In this document: positions 26,311 through 35,667 of the stretch, one piece after another
Layout of the letters: each line of letters begins with the position of its first letter
Position numbering within the stretch: the stretch's first letter is position 1
Origin: Bradyrhizobium sp. ORS 278
GTDB lineage: Bacteria; Pseudomonadota; Alphaproteobacteria; Rhizobiales; Xanthobacteraceae
NCBI RefSeq assembly: GCF_000026145.1
Contig: NC_009445.1
Span: 5,858,501-5,922,500 of the forward strand
Length of the DNA stretch: 64,000 nt
Direction of reading: 5' to 3'
Notes under the pieces: generated by a model
The model's input: the letters and a program-made list of their open reading frames with translations, nothing else
Told to the model about the DNA's origin: nothing
Database searches by the model: none
Made by a program: the position numbers and the translations under genes

Positions 26311-27603
26311 ATGAATGCACCCCTGCCACAGATGCCCCAGCCGGTCGCGGTCGAGGATGGCGTCGCGTCCCCGTCCAAGCCGAAACGACGGCGGCGCTGG
26401 CCGCTGATCGTCACCGGCCTGGCCGTGCTGGTGGTGCTCGGCGTCGGCGTCAAGCGCGCGACGCGCAATCCCAACGCCAATCTCGCCACCGCTCCGGTCA
26501 CGATCGGCGACATCGAGCAGACCGTGCTCGCGACCGGCACGCTGAAGCCGGTCAAGCTGGTCGCGGTCGGCGCGCAGGCGTCCGGCCGGCTGGTCGCGCT
26601 CAACGTCAAGCTCGGCCAGAAGGTGAAGGCGGGCGAGCTCATCGCCGAGATCGATTCGCTGACCCAGCAATACACGCTGCGCACCAACGAGGCCGCCTTG
26701 CGCAACGTGCGCGCTCAGCGCGACGAGAAGCAGGCGACGCTGGCGCTCGCCGAGGCGAACCTGGCGCGGCAGCAGACCACGCTGGCGCAGAAGGCCTCGT
26801 CGCGCGCCGACTATGACAGCGCCGAAGCCACCGTGAAGCAGACGCAGGCGCAGATCGCGCAGCTGGAGGCGCAGCTCGTCGAGGCCGAGGTCGCCATCGA
26901 GACGGCGCGGGTGAATCTCGGCTATACCAAGATCACCGCGCCGATCGACGGCACCGTGCTGTCGATCGTCACTCAGCAGGGCCAGACGGTGAATGCGGTG
27001 CAGTCCGCGCCGACCATCGTGGTGCTCGGCCAGGTCGAGACGATGACCGTGCGTGTCGAGATCTCCGAAGCCGACGTCGTCCGCGTCAAGCCTGGCCAGA
27101 ACGTCTACTTCACGATTCTCGGCGATCCCGATCGCCGCTATGAGGCGACGCTGAGATTCATCGAGCCGGCGCCGGAATCGATCAAGAGCGATTCGAGCTT
27201 CTCGTCCAGCACCACCACGACGTCGAGCAGCAGCAGCACGTCGTCCTCCTCCACCTCGTCGGCGATCTACTACAACGGCGTCTTCGACGTTGCCAATACG
27301 GACGGGCGGCTCATGACCTACATGACCGCCGAGGTCCACATCCTGCTCGGCGAGGCCCGCAAGGTGCCGACCATCCCCTCCTCCGCGCTGGGCAATCCCG
27401 AACCCGACGGCAGCTATCGCGTTCGCGTGATCGACAGCGCCGGCACGGTGCAGAAGCGCGGCGTGCGGATCGGCCTCAACAACAAGATCAGGGCCGAGGT
27501 GCACACCGGCCTGCAGGAGGGCGAGCGCGTCGTGATCTCGGCCGCCAGCGAAGGCCCCAAGCAGACCATCATGCCGCCGCCGCCCGGAGCCGGAGGTCCA
27601 TGA
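26311..27603 (+). CDS. macA: MacA-type periplasmic efflux adaptor
   Basis: The adaptor is 430 aa from ATG 26311 (a GTG at 26296 is possible). One N-terminal membrane segment (WPLIVTGLAVLVVLGVGV), lipoyl halves (GAQASGRLVALNVKLGQKV and YTKITAPIDGTVLSI), a coiled-coil hairpin (about residues 115-205) and a beta-barrel domain are visible. An unusual Ser/Thr-only insert (SSSTTTTSSSSSTSSSSTSS region, about residues 295-320) interrupts the barrel part. The stop codon overlaps the next gene start (ATGA), so it is coupled to macB. Confidence 0.93.
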   Translation: MNAPLPQMPQPVAVEDGVASPSKPKRRRRWPLIVTGLAVLVVLGVGVKRATRNPNANLATAPVTIGDIEQTVLATGTLKPVKLVAVGAQASGRLVALNVKLGQKVKAGELIAEIDSLTQQYTLRTNEAALRNVRAQRDEKQATLALAEANLARQQTTLAQKASSRADYDSAEATVKQTQAQIAQLEAQLVEAEVAIETARVNLGYTKITAPIDGTVLSIVTQQGQTVNAVQSAPTIVVLGQVETMTVRVEISEADVVRVKPGQNVYFTILGDPDRRYEATLRFIEPAPESIKSDSSFSSSTTTTSSSSSTSSSSTSSAIYYNGVFDVANTDGRLMTYMTAEVHILLGEARKVPTIPSSALGNPEPDGSYRVRVIDSAGTVQKRGVRIGLNNKIRAEVHTGLQEGERVVISAASEGPKQTIMPPPPGAGGP

Positions 27604-29564
27604 TGGCGGAGATCCTGATCGATCTGCAGAATGTCGGACGGCGCTACGCGTCCGGCGAGAGCACCGTCCACGCCTTGCGCGGCGTCGACATCCAGATCGC
27701 GCGCGGCGAGATGGTTGCGATCATCGGCCAGTCCGGCTCGGGCAAGTCGACCTTGATGAACATTCTCGGCTGCCTCGATCGGCCGACCTCCGGCAGCTAC
27801 AGGATCGCCAGACGCGAGATGAGCTCGCTCGACCCGGACGAGCTGGCAGCGCTGCGCCGCGAGCATTTCGGCTTCATCTTCCAACGCTATCATCTGCTCG
27901 GCGAACTGACGTCGGCGGAGAATGCCGAGGTCCCCGCGGTCTATTCGGGGCTTGCGCCCGAGGCGCGGCGTCGCAAGGCCGAGGCGCTGCTGCAGCGGCT
28001 CGGCATGGGCGGCCGTATCGGGCACAGGCCGGGCCAGCTCTCGGGCGGCCAGCAGCAGCGGGTCTCGATCGCACGCGCGCTGGTCAACGATCCCGACGTG
28101 ATCCTGGCGGACGAGCCGACCGGCGCGCTCGACCGCGCCAGCGGCGAGGAGGTGCTGCGCATCCTCGACGAGATCAGTTCCTCGGGACGCACCGTCATCA
28201 TCGTCACCCATGATGCCGGCGTCGCCCAGCGCGCCCGGCGCATCATCGAGCTGCAGGACGGCCGCGTCATCTCCGACCGGCCCAACCCGCGCGCATCAAG
28301 CCCTGCGACGTCCGGCGGGGGCGAGGACCATCCGGCCCCGGTCGCGTCGTGGTGGCGCAGCCATCTCGATCGCCTGCGCGAAGCCGCGCGGATGGCGCTG
28401 CTCGCCATGAACGCGCACCGGCTGCGCGCCTTCCTTACCATGCTCGGCATCATCATCGGCGTCGCCTCGGTGATCCTGGTGCTCGCGCTCGGCCGCGGCT
28501 CGCAGGCGCGCGTGCTGGAGAACATCAACCGGCTCGGCACCAATACGCTGGAGTTCTTCCCCGGCAAGGATTTCGGCGACACCAAGGCTAGCAAGATCCG
28601 CACGCTCGTGCTGGCGGACTCCAAAGTGATGGCCGAGCAGCCCTATGTCGATGCGATCTCGCCGACCGTCTCGACCACCAGCACGCTGCGCTACGGCGCG
28701 ATTGAGGTCACCGCCCAGGTCTCGGGCGTCGGCGAGCAGTATTTCCGGGTCAAGAACACCGAGCTTGCCGAAGGCAGCTATCTCGACGCCGAGACCATCA
28801 GGTCCTACGCGCAAGATGCCGTCATCGACGACAATGCGCGCAAGGCGCTGTTTCCCGATTCCGATGTCAGCCCGCTCGGCAGCGTTGTCCTGATCGGCAA
28901 GGTGCCGTGCCGGATCGTCGGCGTCACCAAGCAGCAGCAGGCCGGCTTCGGCTCCAGCTCGACGCCGATCGTGTACCTGCCCTACACCACCGTGCAGGCG
29001 CGCTTCACCGGCAACCAGGTGCTGCGCAGCATCAGCATGCGCGTCGACGAGGCGACGCCGATGGCGGATGCCGAGCGCGCGGCGACGGCGCTGCTGACGG
29101 CGCGGCACAATGCCAAGGACTTCTTCGTGCTCAACACCGACGACATCCGCAAGACGGTCGAGAGCACGACGCAGGTGCTGACCCTGCTGGTCGCGGCCAT
29201 CGCCGTGATCTCGCTTTTGGTCGGCGGCATCGGCGTCATGAACATCATGCTGGTGTCGGTGTCCGAGCGCGTCGGCGAGATCGGCGTGCGCATGGCGGTC
29301 GGCGCCCGGCGCAGCGACATCCTGATGCAGTTCCTGATCGAGGCGGTGCTGGTCTGCCTGCTCGGCGGCGCGCTCGGCCTTTCGCTCGCGGTCGGCTTCG
29401 GCGCCGTCTTCAACGCGCTCGACGTCGGCTTCGAGCTGATCTACTCGCCGCTCGCCATGGCCGGCTCCGCCGTCATCTCGATGGCCATCGGAATCGGCTT
29501 CGGCTACATGCCCGCCCGCAACGCGTCGCGGCTCGATCCGGCCACCGCGCTGGCGCGGGAGTAG
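27600..29564 (+). CDS. macB: MacB-type ABC efflux transporter, fused ATPase-permease
   Basis: The protein is 654 aa, close to E. coli MacB (648). The N-terminal ATPase has Walker A (GQSGSGKST), signature LSGGQQQR, Walker B (VILADEPTGALD) and H-loop (IIVTHD). The first membrane helix is at about residues 275-300, the periplasmic MacB_PCD domain follows, and three C-terminal helices from about residue 525 belong to FtsX (LVGGIGVMNIMLVSVSERVGEIG). It uses ATP to drive a mechanotransmission pump with the MacA and NodT-type partners. The substrate is unknown (macrolides, lipopeptides or siderophores in relatives). Confidence 0.95.
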   Translation: MMAEILIDLQNVGRRYASGESTVHALRGVDIQIARGEMVAIIGQSGSGKSTLMNILGCLDRPTSGSYRIARREMSSLDPDELAALRREHFGFIFQRYHLLGELTSAENAEVPAVYSGLAPEARRRKAEALLQRLGMGGRIGHRPGQLSGGQQQRVSIARALVNDPDVILADEPTGALDRASGEEVLRILDEISSSGRTVIIVTHDAGVAQRARRIIELQDGRVISDRPNPRASSPATSGGGEDHPAPVASWWRSHLDRLREAARMALLAMNAHRLRAFLTMLGIIIGVASVILVLALGRGSQARVLENINRLGTNTLEFFPGKDFGDTKASKIRTLVLADSKVMAEQPYVDAISPTVSTTSTLRYGAIEVTAQVSGVGEQYFRVKNTELAEGSYLDAETIRSYAQDAVIDDNARKALFPDSDVSPLGSVVLIGKVPCRIVGVTKQQQAGFGSSSTPIVYLPYTTVQARFTGNQVLRSISMRVDEATPMADAERAATALLTARHNAKDFFVLNTDDIRKTVESTTQVLTLLVAAIAVISLLVGGIGVMNIMLVSVSERVGEIGVRMAVGARRSDILMQFLIEAVLVCLLGGALGLSLAVGFGAVFNALDVGFELIYSPLAMAGSAVISMAIGIGFGYMPARNASRLDPATALARE

Positions 29565-29608
29565 TTCTATCGGCTGCGGTCAACCCGACGGGTTGCCGCG
29601 CAAACGGC

Positions 29609-29731
29609 CGTCATCCCGGCGAACGCCGGGACTCATAACCACCGTCGATCTTGCGGACGAAGAAAGACGACGCAGAGTCGTCCACCAATTCACATCACGC
29701 GGTATGGGTCCCGGCGTTCGCCGGGACGACG
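29609..29731. repeat. Palindromic repeat, family C, copy 1
   Basis: Arms CGTCATCCCGGCGAACGCCG and CCGGCGTTCGCCGGGACGAC flank an interior with CACGCGGTATGGGTC. The second copy at 54905-55024 lies inside the thi operon. It lies after macB. Confidence 0.85.
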
Positions 29732-29773
29732 TCGAAGTATGACGCGGCCTCGTGCCGGTTGTGAGGCCATCGC

Positions 29774-30661
29774 CTACCGCTTCGCGGCCATCTGCGTGCT
29801 CGCCTGCGCGTCGGCCGGCGCCCCCTTGTCGATCCATTCCGGCGGAGCACCGAGGCGGTTGGCGACCATGCCGATCAGTCCGGGATCTCTGCCATACGCT
29901 TCGCACGCGGGGTTCTTCGGCTTGCCGCCGAGAGCGGCGCCGATGCGGTCGATGGAGGGGATCTTGGGCGGCTTGCCGAAGGGTGTCTCGCCGGTCACCA
30001 GCAGCTGGCTGAAATCGGCGCTGAACGAGCCCGCGAGATCGTAGGCGTCGCCGGCTTGCGAGATCACCGGCGAGTTGGTGAACGAGTTGGCGCCGCGCGC
30101 CCACACCATGGCCGCCTGCTGCCGGCCGCGACGATCGACGGCTTCGGCTTCAACGGTCAGACTGCCGAGCCCGATCGGAAGCCGCGGCACCGGCACGGGA
30201 ACGCCGAGCGCGCCCGGCACGGCGGACACGACCTTTGAGGCGCCCGCCGCGACCGGATCCGTCGCGGCTGTTTGCGTGATGAACGTGCGCGTCGTGAGAT
30301 CGGCCCGCTCGTTGGGCGCCACCACGATGAAGCGCTCACTCAGATCGAGGCAGAGCGCGCGATCGATGGCGTTGGTCACCAGTCTTTGCTGCGGCTCGCC
30401 GAGCACCGACCCGACATCGCCTGCGAACATCGTCGGAATGATCCGCACGGTCGTGGCGGCAAGCACGTTGTCCTTGTTGATGTTGAGCACCGACTTGGCG
30501 AGCACGCCGTTCGACTCCTCGAGGGAGCGATAGGACGCAAGCGCACCGCTCTGGGTGATCGGTGCCGTCGCGCAGCCGGACACGCCGAGCGCCGCGCACA
30601 GAGCGGCCAGACGTGCGAGGGACAGAGGCCTTGACCGGACCATACGCTGAATGTCGACCAT
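29774..30661 (-). CDS. DUF3313 family lipoprotein
   Basis: The protein is 295 aa with a lipoprotein signal (ALGVSGC, lipidated Cys about residue 29). The body (SGALASYRSLEESN, then VRIIPTMFAG and a long alpha/beta part with ERFIVVAPNERADLTTRTFI) fits DUF3313, a family of envelope lipoproteins without assigned function. A second candidate start lies 18 bases inside. It stands as a single gene, convergent with macB. Confidence 0.78.
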   Translation of the reverse strand: MVDIQRMVRSRPLSLARLAALCAALGVSGCATAPITQSGALASYRSLEESNGVLAKSVLNINKDNVLAATTVRIIPTMFAGDVGSVLGEPQQRLVTNAIDRALCLDLSERFIVVAPNERADLTTRTFITQTAATDPVAAGASKVVSAVPGALGVPVPVPRLPIGLGSLTVEAEAVDRRGRQQAAMVWARGANSFTNSPVISQAGDAYDLAGSFSADFSQLLVTGETPFGKPPKIPSIDRIGAALGGKPKNPACEAYGRDPGLIGMVANRLGAPPEWIDKGAPADAQASTQMAAKR

Positions 30662-30823
30662 GGCGGGATTGCCTCACGCTGACCGATGTGCGCCCGCTGT
30701 GGCGCCGCCTGCTTGTCCTCCGACAATTCGGAGAGCATGGGGCGGAAGCGTGGAGAGATGTCACCTCGCACCGCAAACCAAGGTAAGACTGGGGCAGGAT
30801 TGGTCGCGATACGAGCGCGGGTT

Positions 30824-31702
30824 TCAAAATCCGCTAGTGATTGCGGCAACGCCCGCGACCGCAAGAACCGCTCCGAGCCAGGCCGCCGCCGAAGGCCTGA
30901 GCCCTGTGTGCCACCACAGCAACGGCAGGATCATGACGGGCGTCGTCGATGAAAGGCTGGACACAATCCCGACAGGGCGGCTCGTCAACGCAAACAATAC
31001 GAGCGTCATGCCCACCCCCATCCCCAGCACGCCGCTCAGCGCGGACCGGATGACGACGGATCGGTTAGCTGGGATGGAGCTTCGGAATCTGGTCATGGCG
31101 GACAAGATCAACAACGCGATCAATCCGATCCCGGCACGGATGGACGTCGCCAATGCGGGATCCAGTCCGGCCGCCATGACGGGACGCGCGATCAGGACAG
31201 CTGCGGCCGCGAACAAGGCGGCTGCGAGACCGAACAGAAGGCCCGTCCGCAGCGAGCCGTGCGTCTCCGCAGCGACCGCTCCGGGTTGCCTGAAGATGAC
31301 GGCGACGCAGACGCCGGCCATGATGAAGCCGATGCCCAGGATCTTGATGGCAGACAGCCTCTCGCCGAGCAGCAGATAGCCAAGCATGGCGGCGAACCCC
31401 GCCCAGCTCGCATAGACAACAGCGGTCAAGCGCGGCCCGAGGCGCGCCAGCGCCGCATAGAAGCAGGAATCTGCCACGACGATGCCGAGCAGGCTCGAGA
31501 TCGCCAGCATCAGCCAGTGGTTCGTCGACGGCAGCGCCCATCGACCCCGCATTGTGACCGTGATGAGCACCGCGAGAAGCGCAGCCGACAAGCGGATCGC
31601 GTTGAAAACCACCGGGCCGAGCAGGCGCACCGCCGATGGCGCGATGATGTTGCTAACGGCGATGCTGAGCGCAGCTGCCAACGCAGCCAGATCGGAGACC
31701 AT
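30824..31702 (-). CDS. EamA/DMT-superfamily transporter
   Basis: This inner-membrane protein of 292 aa has about ten predicted membrane segments in two EamA repeats (first repeat conserved end LLLGERLSAIKILGIGFIMAGV). It probably exports a small metabolite or amino acid. I chose the ATG at 31702; the frame continues to a TTG at 31750. It is 83 bases downstream of the paoC-like gene and could be cotranscribed. The substrate cannot be deduced. Confidence 0.88.
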   Translation of the reverse strand: MVSDLAALAAALSIAVSNIIAPSAVRLLGPVVFNAIRLSAALLAVLITVTMRGRWALPSTNHWLMLAISSLLGIVVADSCFYAALARLGPRLTAVVYASWAGFAAMLGYLLLGERLSAIKILGIGFIMAGVCVAVIFRQPGAVAAETHGSLRTGLLFGLAAALFAAAAVLIARPVMAAGLDPALATSIRAGIGLIALLILSAMTRFRSSIPANRSVVIRSALSGVLGMGVGMTLVLFALTSRPVGIVSSLSSTTPVMILPLLWWHTGLRPSAAAWLGAVLAVAGVAAITSGF

Positions 31703-31785
31703 GACAATCAGCACGCGCGTCCAAAGTCGGACAATGAACTCGGCCGACAACCATGATCCGCTCGCGCCGTCGGGTCAAGTGATGC

Positions 31786-33990
31786 TCACCCCAGCAGCTT
31801 GTCCAGCGTGATCGGCAGGTCCCGCACGCGCTTGCCGGTGGCGTGATAGACCGCGTTGGCAATCGCCGCAGGGACGCCGACGATGCCGATCTCGCCGACG
31901 CCCTTGATGCCCATCTTGTTGATGATGCGGTCCTCCTCCTCGACGAAGATCACCTGGATGTCGTGGACGTCGGCGTTCACCGGCATGTGGTACTCGGCGA
32001 TGTTGGCATTCATGATGCGGCCGAAGCGATGGTCGATCATGGCTTCCTCATGCAGGGCCATGCCGATGCCCATGACGATGCCGCCCATGATCTGGCTCGA
32101 TGCGGTCTTGGTGTTGAGGATGCGGCCGGCGGCGACGGCGTTGACGATACGGGTTACCCTGACGACGCCGAGCTCCTCGTCGATCTTCACTTCGGCGAAG
32201 ACGGCGGAATGGGTGTTGTGGGCGTGCTTGTCGTCCTCCTCGAAGTCAGCGCCACGCTCCCTCTCGATGCGGTCCTTGCCGCCGTGGCGCATCACCTCCG
32301 ACATCGGAATCGACCGGCTGCGGTCGGCGATGGCGACGATGGCGCCGTCGGCCAGTGTCACCTCGTCGGCGGTCAGCCCCTGCAGTGGCGAGCCCGGCAT
32401 GGTCTGCGCGATCGCGAGCAGCTCCGCGCGGATGTCGTCGGCGGCATTGACGATGGCGTGCGAGATCGACGCGGCGGTCCAGGAGCCGCCCTCGACCGGC
32501 GTCTTCGGCAGAGTGGAATCACCGAGCCTCACCGTGATGCTGTCGAGCGGCACGCCGAGCATGTCGGCGGCGACCTGCGCCATGATGGTGTAGGTGCCGG
32601 TGCCGATATCGGAGGTCGCGCTGGCCACCTCGACATGACCGTTGGCGGTCATCACGATGCGCGAGGCGAACGGCATCTGCATCGCCTCCCACGCGCCGCT
32701 CGCCATGCCCCACCCAACCAATTCGCGGCCGTCGCGCATCGAGCGCGGCTCGGCGCTGCGCTTCGCCCAGCCGAAGGCTTCGGCGCCCTGCTGATAGCAC
32801 TCCTTCAGCCGCTTGCTGGAGAACGGCAGATTCTTGTCCTGATCGCGATCGGAGTAGCAGCGCAGCCGCAGCTCCAGCGGATCCATCTTCAGCGCGACGG
32901 CGAGCTCGTCCATCGCGCATTCCAGGCCATAGATGCCGCTGGCCGCACCGGGCGCGCGCATGTCGCCGGGCGTCGGCACGTCGAGCTTGGCCAGCCGATG
33001 TGTCGCGCGCGAAGTCTCCGATATGTAGAGCACCTCGCCCCAGCCGATGTCATTGCGCGAGAACGCCTCGTGCTGCGAGGTCATCGAAATGGCTTCGTGG
33101 GTCAGCGCCTTCAGCGCGCCGTCGCTCGCGGCGCCCAGCGCCAGGCGCTCGATGGTCGCGGGGCGGTAGCACAACGCGTACATCTGGGCGCGGCTGAGCA
33201 CGACCCGCACGGCACGCTTGAGCTTCAGCGCGGCCATCGCCGCGAGCGCGACCTGGTATTGCGGCCGCAGCCCCGAGCCGAACGCGCCGCCCACGTAGGG
33301 CGACATCACCTGGACGTCGTTCTCCTTCAGCTCGAACACGCTGCAGACATAGCGTTGCACGTTCTGCACGCCCTGGGTCTTGTCGTAGACGACGAGCCTG
33401 CCGCCGTCCTGCCAGAGCACGGTCGAGCCGTAGAGTTCCATCGGATTGTGATACTCCATCGGCACGCCATAGTCGGCATCGTGGCGCACCGGCGCACTGG
33501 CTAGCGCTTTTGTCGCATCGCCGCGCGGCTTGATCGGCTTGTCGACCTTGAACGCCTGTTCGCGCTGGGCATGCAGGTCGGTCGCGAAATCCTCGGTGTG
33601 GTAGCGAATGTCGACCAGCGTCGCGGCGAAGCGCGCCGTGTCCTCGTCCTCGGCGATCACCAGCGCGACCGGCTGGAGGTTGAAATGCACGCGGTCGTCG
33701 TAGAGCGGACGATAGGGCGAGCCATCCTCGGGCGCGACCTCGTCGCGGTAGCCGTCGTCCTTGTCCGCCATGCGGACGCGATTGCTGTGAGTCAGCACGT
33801 CGATCACGCCCTCGACGGCGCGGGCGCGGCTGGCATCGATGCTGACGATCCGCCCCTTGGGGATCGTGGAGCTGACCACGACGCCGAAGGCGAGATCGGG
33901 CGCGGAAAACTCGGCGGCGTATTTGGCTGAACCCGTGACCTTGGCGCGGCCGTCGACGCGGGAGGTGGCGGTGCCGATGTGAGCTGTCAT
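31786..33990 (-). CDS. paoC: Aldehyde oxidoreductase, molybdopterin-binding subunit (PaoC-like)
   Basis: This is the 734-aa catalytic subunit of a xanthine-oxidase-family enzyme, related to E. coli PaoABC, which oxidises aromatic aldehydes to acids. The N-terminal Ald_Xan_dh_C domain starts SRVDGRAKVTGSAKYAAEF; the molybdopterin domains include VGGAFGSG and, near the C-terminus, KGVGEIGIVGVPAAIANAV, where the Glu is the expected general base. The start at 33990 lies 4 bases after paoB. No Tat signal is on this subunit; export, if any, would go with the small subunit. Confidence 0.93.
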   Translation of the reverse strand: MTAHIGTATSRVDGRAKVTGSAKYAAEFSAPDLAFGVVVSSTIPKGRIVSIDASRARAVEGVIDVLTHSNRVRMADKDDGYRDEVAPEDGSPYRPLYDDRVHFNLQPVALVIAEDEDTARFAATLVDIRYHTEDFATDLHAQREQAFKVDKPIKPRGDATKALASAPVRHDADYGVPMEYHNPMELYGSTVLWQDGGRLVVYDKTQGVQNVQRYVCSVFELKENDVQVMSPYVGGAFGSGLRPQYQVALAAMAALKLKRAVRVVLSRAQMYALCYRPATIERLALGAASDGALKALTHEAISMTSQHEAFSRNDIGWGEVLYISETSRATHRLAKLDVPTPGDMRAPGAASGIYGLECAMDELAVALKMDPLELRLRCYSDRDQDKNLPFSSKRLKECYQQGAEAFGWAKRSAEPRSMRDGRELVGWGMASGAWEAMQMPFASRIVMTANGHVEVASATSDIGTGTYTIMAQVAADMLGVPLDSITVRLGDSTLPKTPVEGGSWTAASISHAIVNAADDIRAELLAIAQTMPGSPLQGLTADEVTLADGAIVAIADRSRSIPMSEVMRHGGKDRIERERGADFEEDDKHAHNTHSAVFAEVKIDEELGVVRVTRIVNAVAAGRILNTKTASSQIMGGIVMGIGMALHEEAMIDHRFGRIMNANIAEYHMPVNADVHDIQVIFVEEEDRIINKMGIKGVGEIGIVGVPAAIANAVYHATGKRVRDLPITLDKLLG

Positions 33991-33994
33991 GAGA

Positions 33995-35011
33995 TCACCG
34001 GATGGACTTGATGGATTGGATCTGCGGCGTGCCATTGGCCGCCTGCGTCAGGGTCCTGACGATAGCGCGGCGGGCGAGCGGGAGCTTGAAGGCGTTGTGC
34101 CGGTGCGGCCTGGCCTCCTGGAGCAGGATGTCGGCCGCGCGCTCGAAGGAGACGCGCTCCGGCGCCTGGCCGCGCAGCGCCGCTTCCGCGGCCTCGTTCC
34201 GCCACGGTTTGTGGGCGACGCCGCCGAGCGCCAGCCGGGCCCCACGGATATGGCCGTTGTCCAGCTCGAGCGCTGCAGCGACGGAGACCAGCGCAAAGGC
34301 GTAAGAAAGCCGATCGCGGATCTTGAGATAGCTCGAGTTGGCGGCGAAGCCCCGTGCCGGCAGCTCGATCGCGGTGATGATCTCGTCGGCGCGCAGCGTG
34401 TTGTCGAGATCTGGCCGCCCGCCAGGCAGCCGGTGGAAATCGCCGAAGGCAATCATACGCTCGCCTTGCGCACCGACGACGTGAACCCTCGCTTCCAGCG
34501 CGGCCAGAGCCACGCACATGTCGGACGGATGGGTCGCGATGCAGGACGTGCTGGTGCCGAGGATCGCGTGATTGCGATTGAGGCCGTCGATGGCCGAGCA
34601 GCCCGCGCCCGGCGCGCGCTTGTTGCAGGGCGTGGCGACATCGTAGAAATACGCGCAGCGGGTCCGCTGCAGCAGATTGCCGCCGGTCGAGGCCATGTTG
34701 CGCAACTGCGCCGAGGCACCGGCGAGGATTGCGCTCGCCAGCAGCGGATAGCGGCTCTCGATGATCGGGTGATAGGCCAGCGTGCTGTTCGGCACCAGCG
34801 CGCCGATCTTGACGCCGCCGTTGCTGGTCTCCTCCACCGCGTTGAGCGGCAGGCGGCTGATGTCGATCAGCCGGCGCGGCTGTTCGACATGATACTTCAT
34901 CAGGTCGATCAGGTTGGTGCCGCCGGCGATGAATCTCGCGTCGGGTGCTCCCGCCTTCAGCCTGACCGCCTCCGCAACGTCGCAGGCGCGTGCGTAGTCA
35001 AAGCTGTTCAT
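33995..35011 (-). CDS. paoB: Aldehyde oxidoreductase, FAD-binding subunit (PaoB-like)
   Basis: This 338-aa FAD-binding subunit of the PCMH fold has FAD-loop motifs RFIAGGTNLIDLMK and NMASTGGNLLQRTRC. The central insertion rich in Cys (RCAYFYD...PCNKRAPGAGC...SC..C) corresponds to the [4Fe-4S] loop that is the hallmark of PaoB and distinguishes it from ordinary xanthine dehydrogenase medium subunits. The stop of paoA overlaps its ATG by 4 bases, and it is 4 bases before paoC, so the three subunits are cotranslated. Confidence 0.93.
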   Translation of the reverse strand: MNSFDYARACDVAEAVRLKAGAPDARFIAGGTNLIDLMKYHVEQPRRLIDISRLPLNAVEETSNGGVKIGALVPNSTLAYHPIIESRYPLLASAILAGASAQLRNMASTGGNLLQRTRCAYFYDVATPCNKRAPGAGCSAIDGLNRNHAILGTSTSCIATHPSDMCVALAALEARVHVVGAQGERMIAFGDFHRLPGGRPDLDNTLRADEIITAIELPARGFAANSSYLKIRDRLSYAFALVSVAAALELDNGHIRGARLALGGVAHKPWRNEAAEAALRGQAPERVSFERAADILLQEARPHRHNAFKLPLARRAIVRTLTQAANGTPQIQSIKSIR

Positions 35012-35532
35012 TGGCCGCCTCCCATGGCCTGTTTGGTCATCGCCTGCTCGATGGCGCCGACGATGTTCGGATAGGCGCCGCAGCGGCAGATGTTGCCGCT
35101 CATCAGCTCGCGGATCTCATCCTTGGTCTTCGCCCTGCCCTCGGCGATCAGGCCGGCGGCCGAGCAGATCTGGCCGGGCGTGCAATAGCCGCATTGAAAA
35201 GCATCGTGATCGATGAACGCCTGCTGCAGCGGATGCAGTTCATCGCCCTTGGCGAGGCCTTCGATGGTGGTGATCTCGGCACCGTCCTTCATCACGGCGA
35301 GCGTCAGACAGGACAGCGCGCGGCGGCCATCGATCAGCACCGTGCAGGCGCCGCACTGGCCGTGGTCGCAGCCCTTCTTGGTGCCGGTGAGGTCGAGATG
35401 ATTGCGCAGGAGGTCGAGCAGCGTCGTCCAGGGCGCGACCGATAGCGTGCGGCTTTCGCCATTGATCCGCAAGCTGACGGACAGCGGGGCAGGTTTGGTG
35501 AGAGATGCGGCACTCTCGCGCGACTGGCTCAT
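35008..35532 (-). CDS. paoA: Aldehyde oxidoreductase, 2Fe-2S subunit (PaoA-like)
   Basis: This is the 174-aa electron-transfer subunit. The plant-type [2Fe-2S] cluster motif is [21 protein letters not shown] and the second cluster motif CGYCTPGQ...[11 protein letters not shown], all eight Cys present. The N-terminus is short and has no RR Tat motif, unlike E. coli PaoA, so a cytoplasmic enzyme is possible. It is first in the operon. A PaoD-like maturation chaperone is not nearby. Confidence 0.93.
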   Translation of the reverse strand: MSQSRESAASLTKPAPLSVSLRINGESRTLSVAPWTTLLDLLRNHLDLTGTKKGCDHGQCGACTVLIDGRRALSCLTLAVMKDGAEITTIEGLAKGDELHPLQQAFIDHDAFQCGYCTPGQICSAAGLIAEGRAKTKDEIRELMSGNICRCGAYPNIVGAIEQAMTKQAMGGGQ

Positions 35533-35667
35533 GCGGGGGTCTCCGTTGACGGACCCGCATCAACACGCAATGGCGCGAATAGTTCTCAACAATTTTTCGC
35601 GCGGCGGACGACGGGCATGGCCAAGGCCCGCGCGGTCGCTTCCGCTCCGGCGCGAGGTTCGGCGGGC

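Noticed and set aside
24729..26705. 658-codon minus-strand frame opposite the efflux channel gene
   Set aside because: Shadow of the NodT/OprM gene; low-complexity Arg/Ala composition.
31843..33504. Long plus-strand open frame opposite the paoC-like gene
   Set aside because: Antisense shadow of a well-supported molybdenum enzyme gene; composition (His/Asp/Arg repeats) is typical of such shadows.
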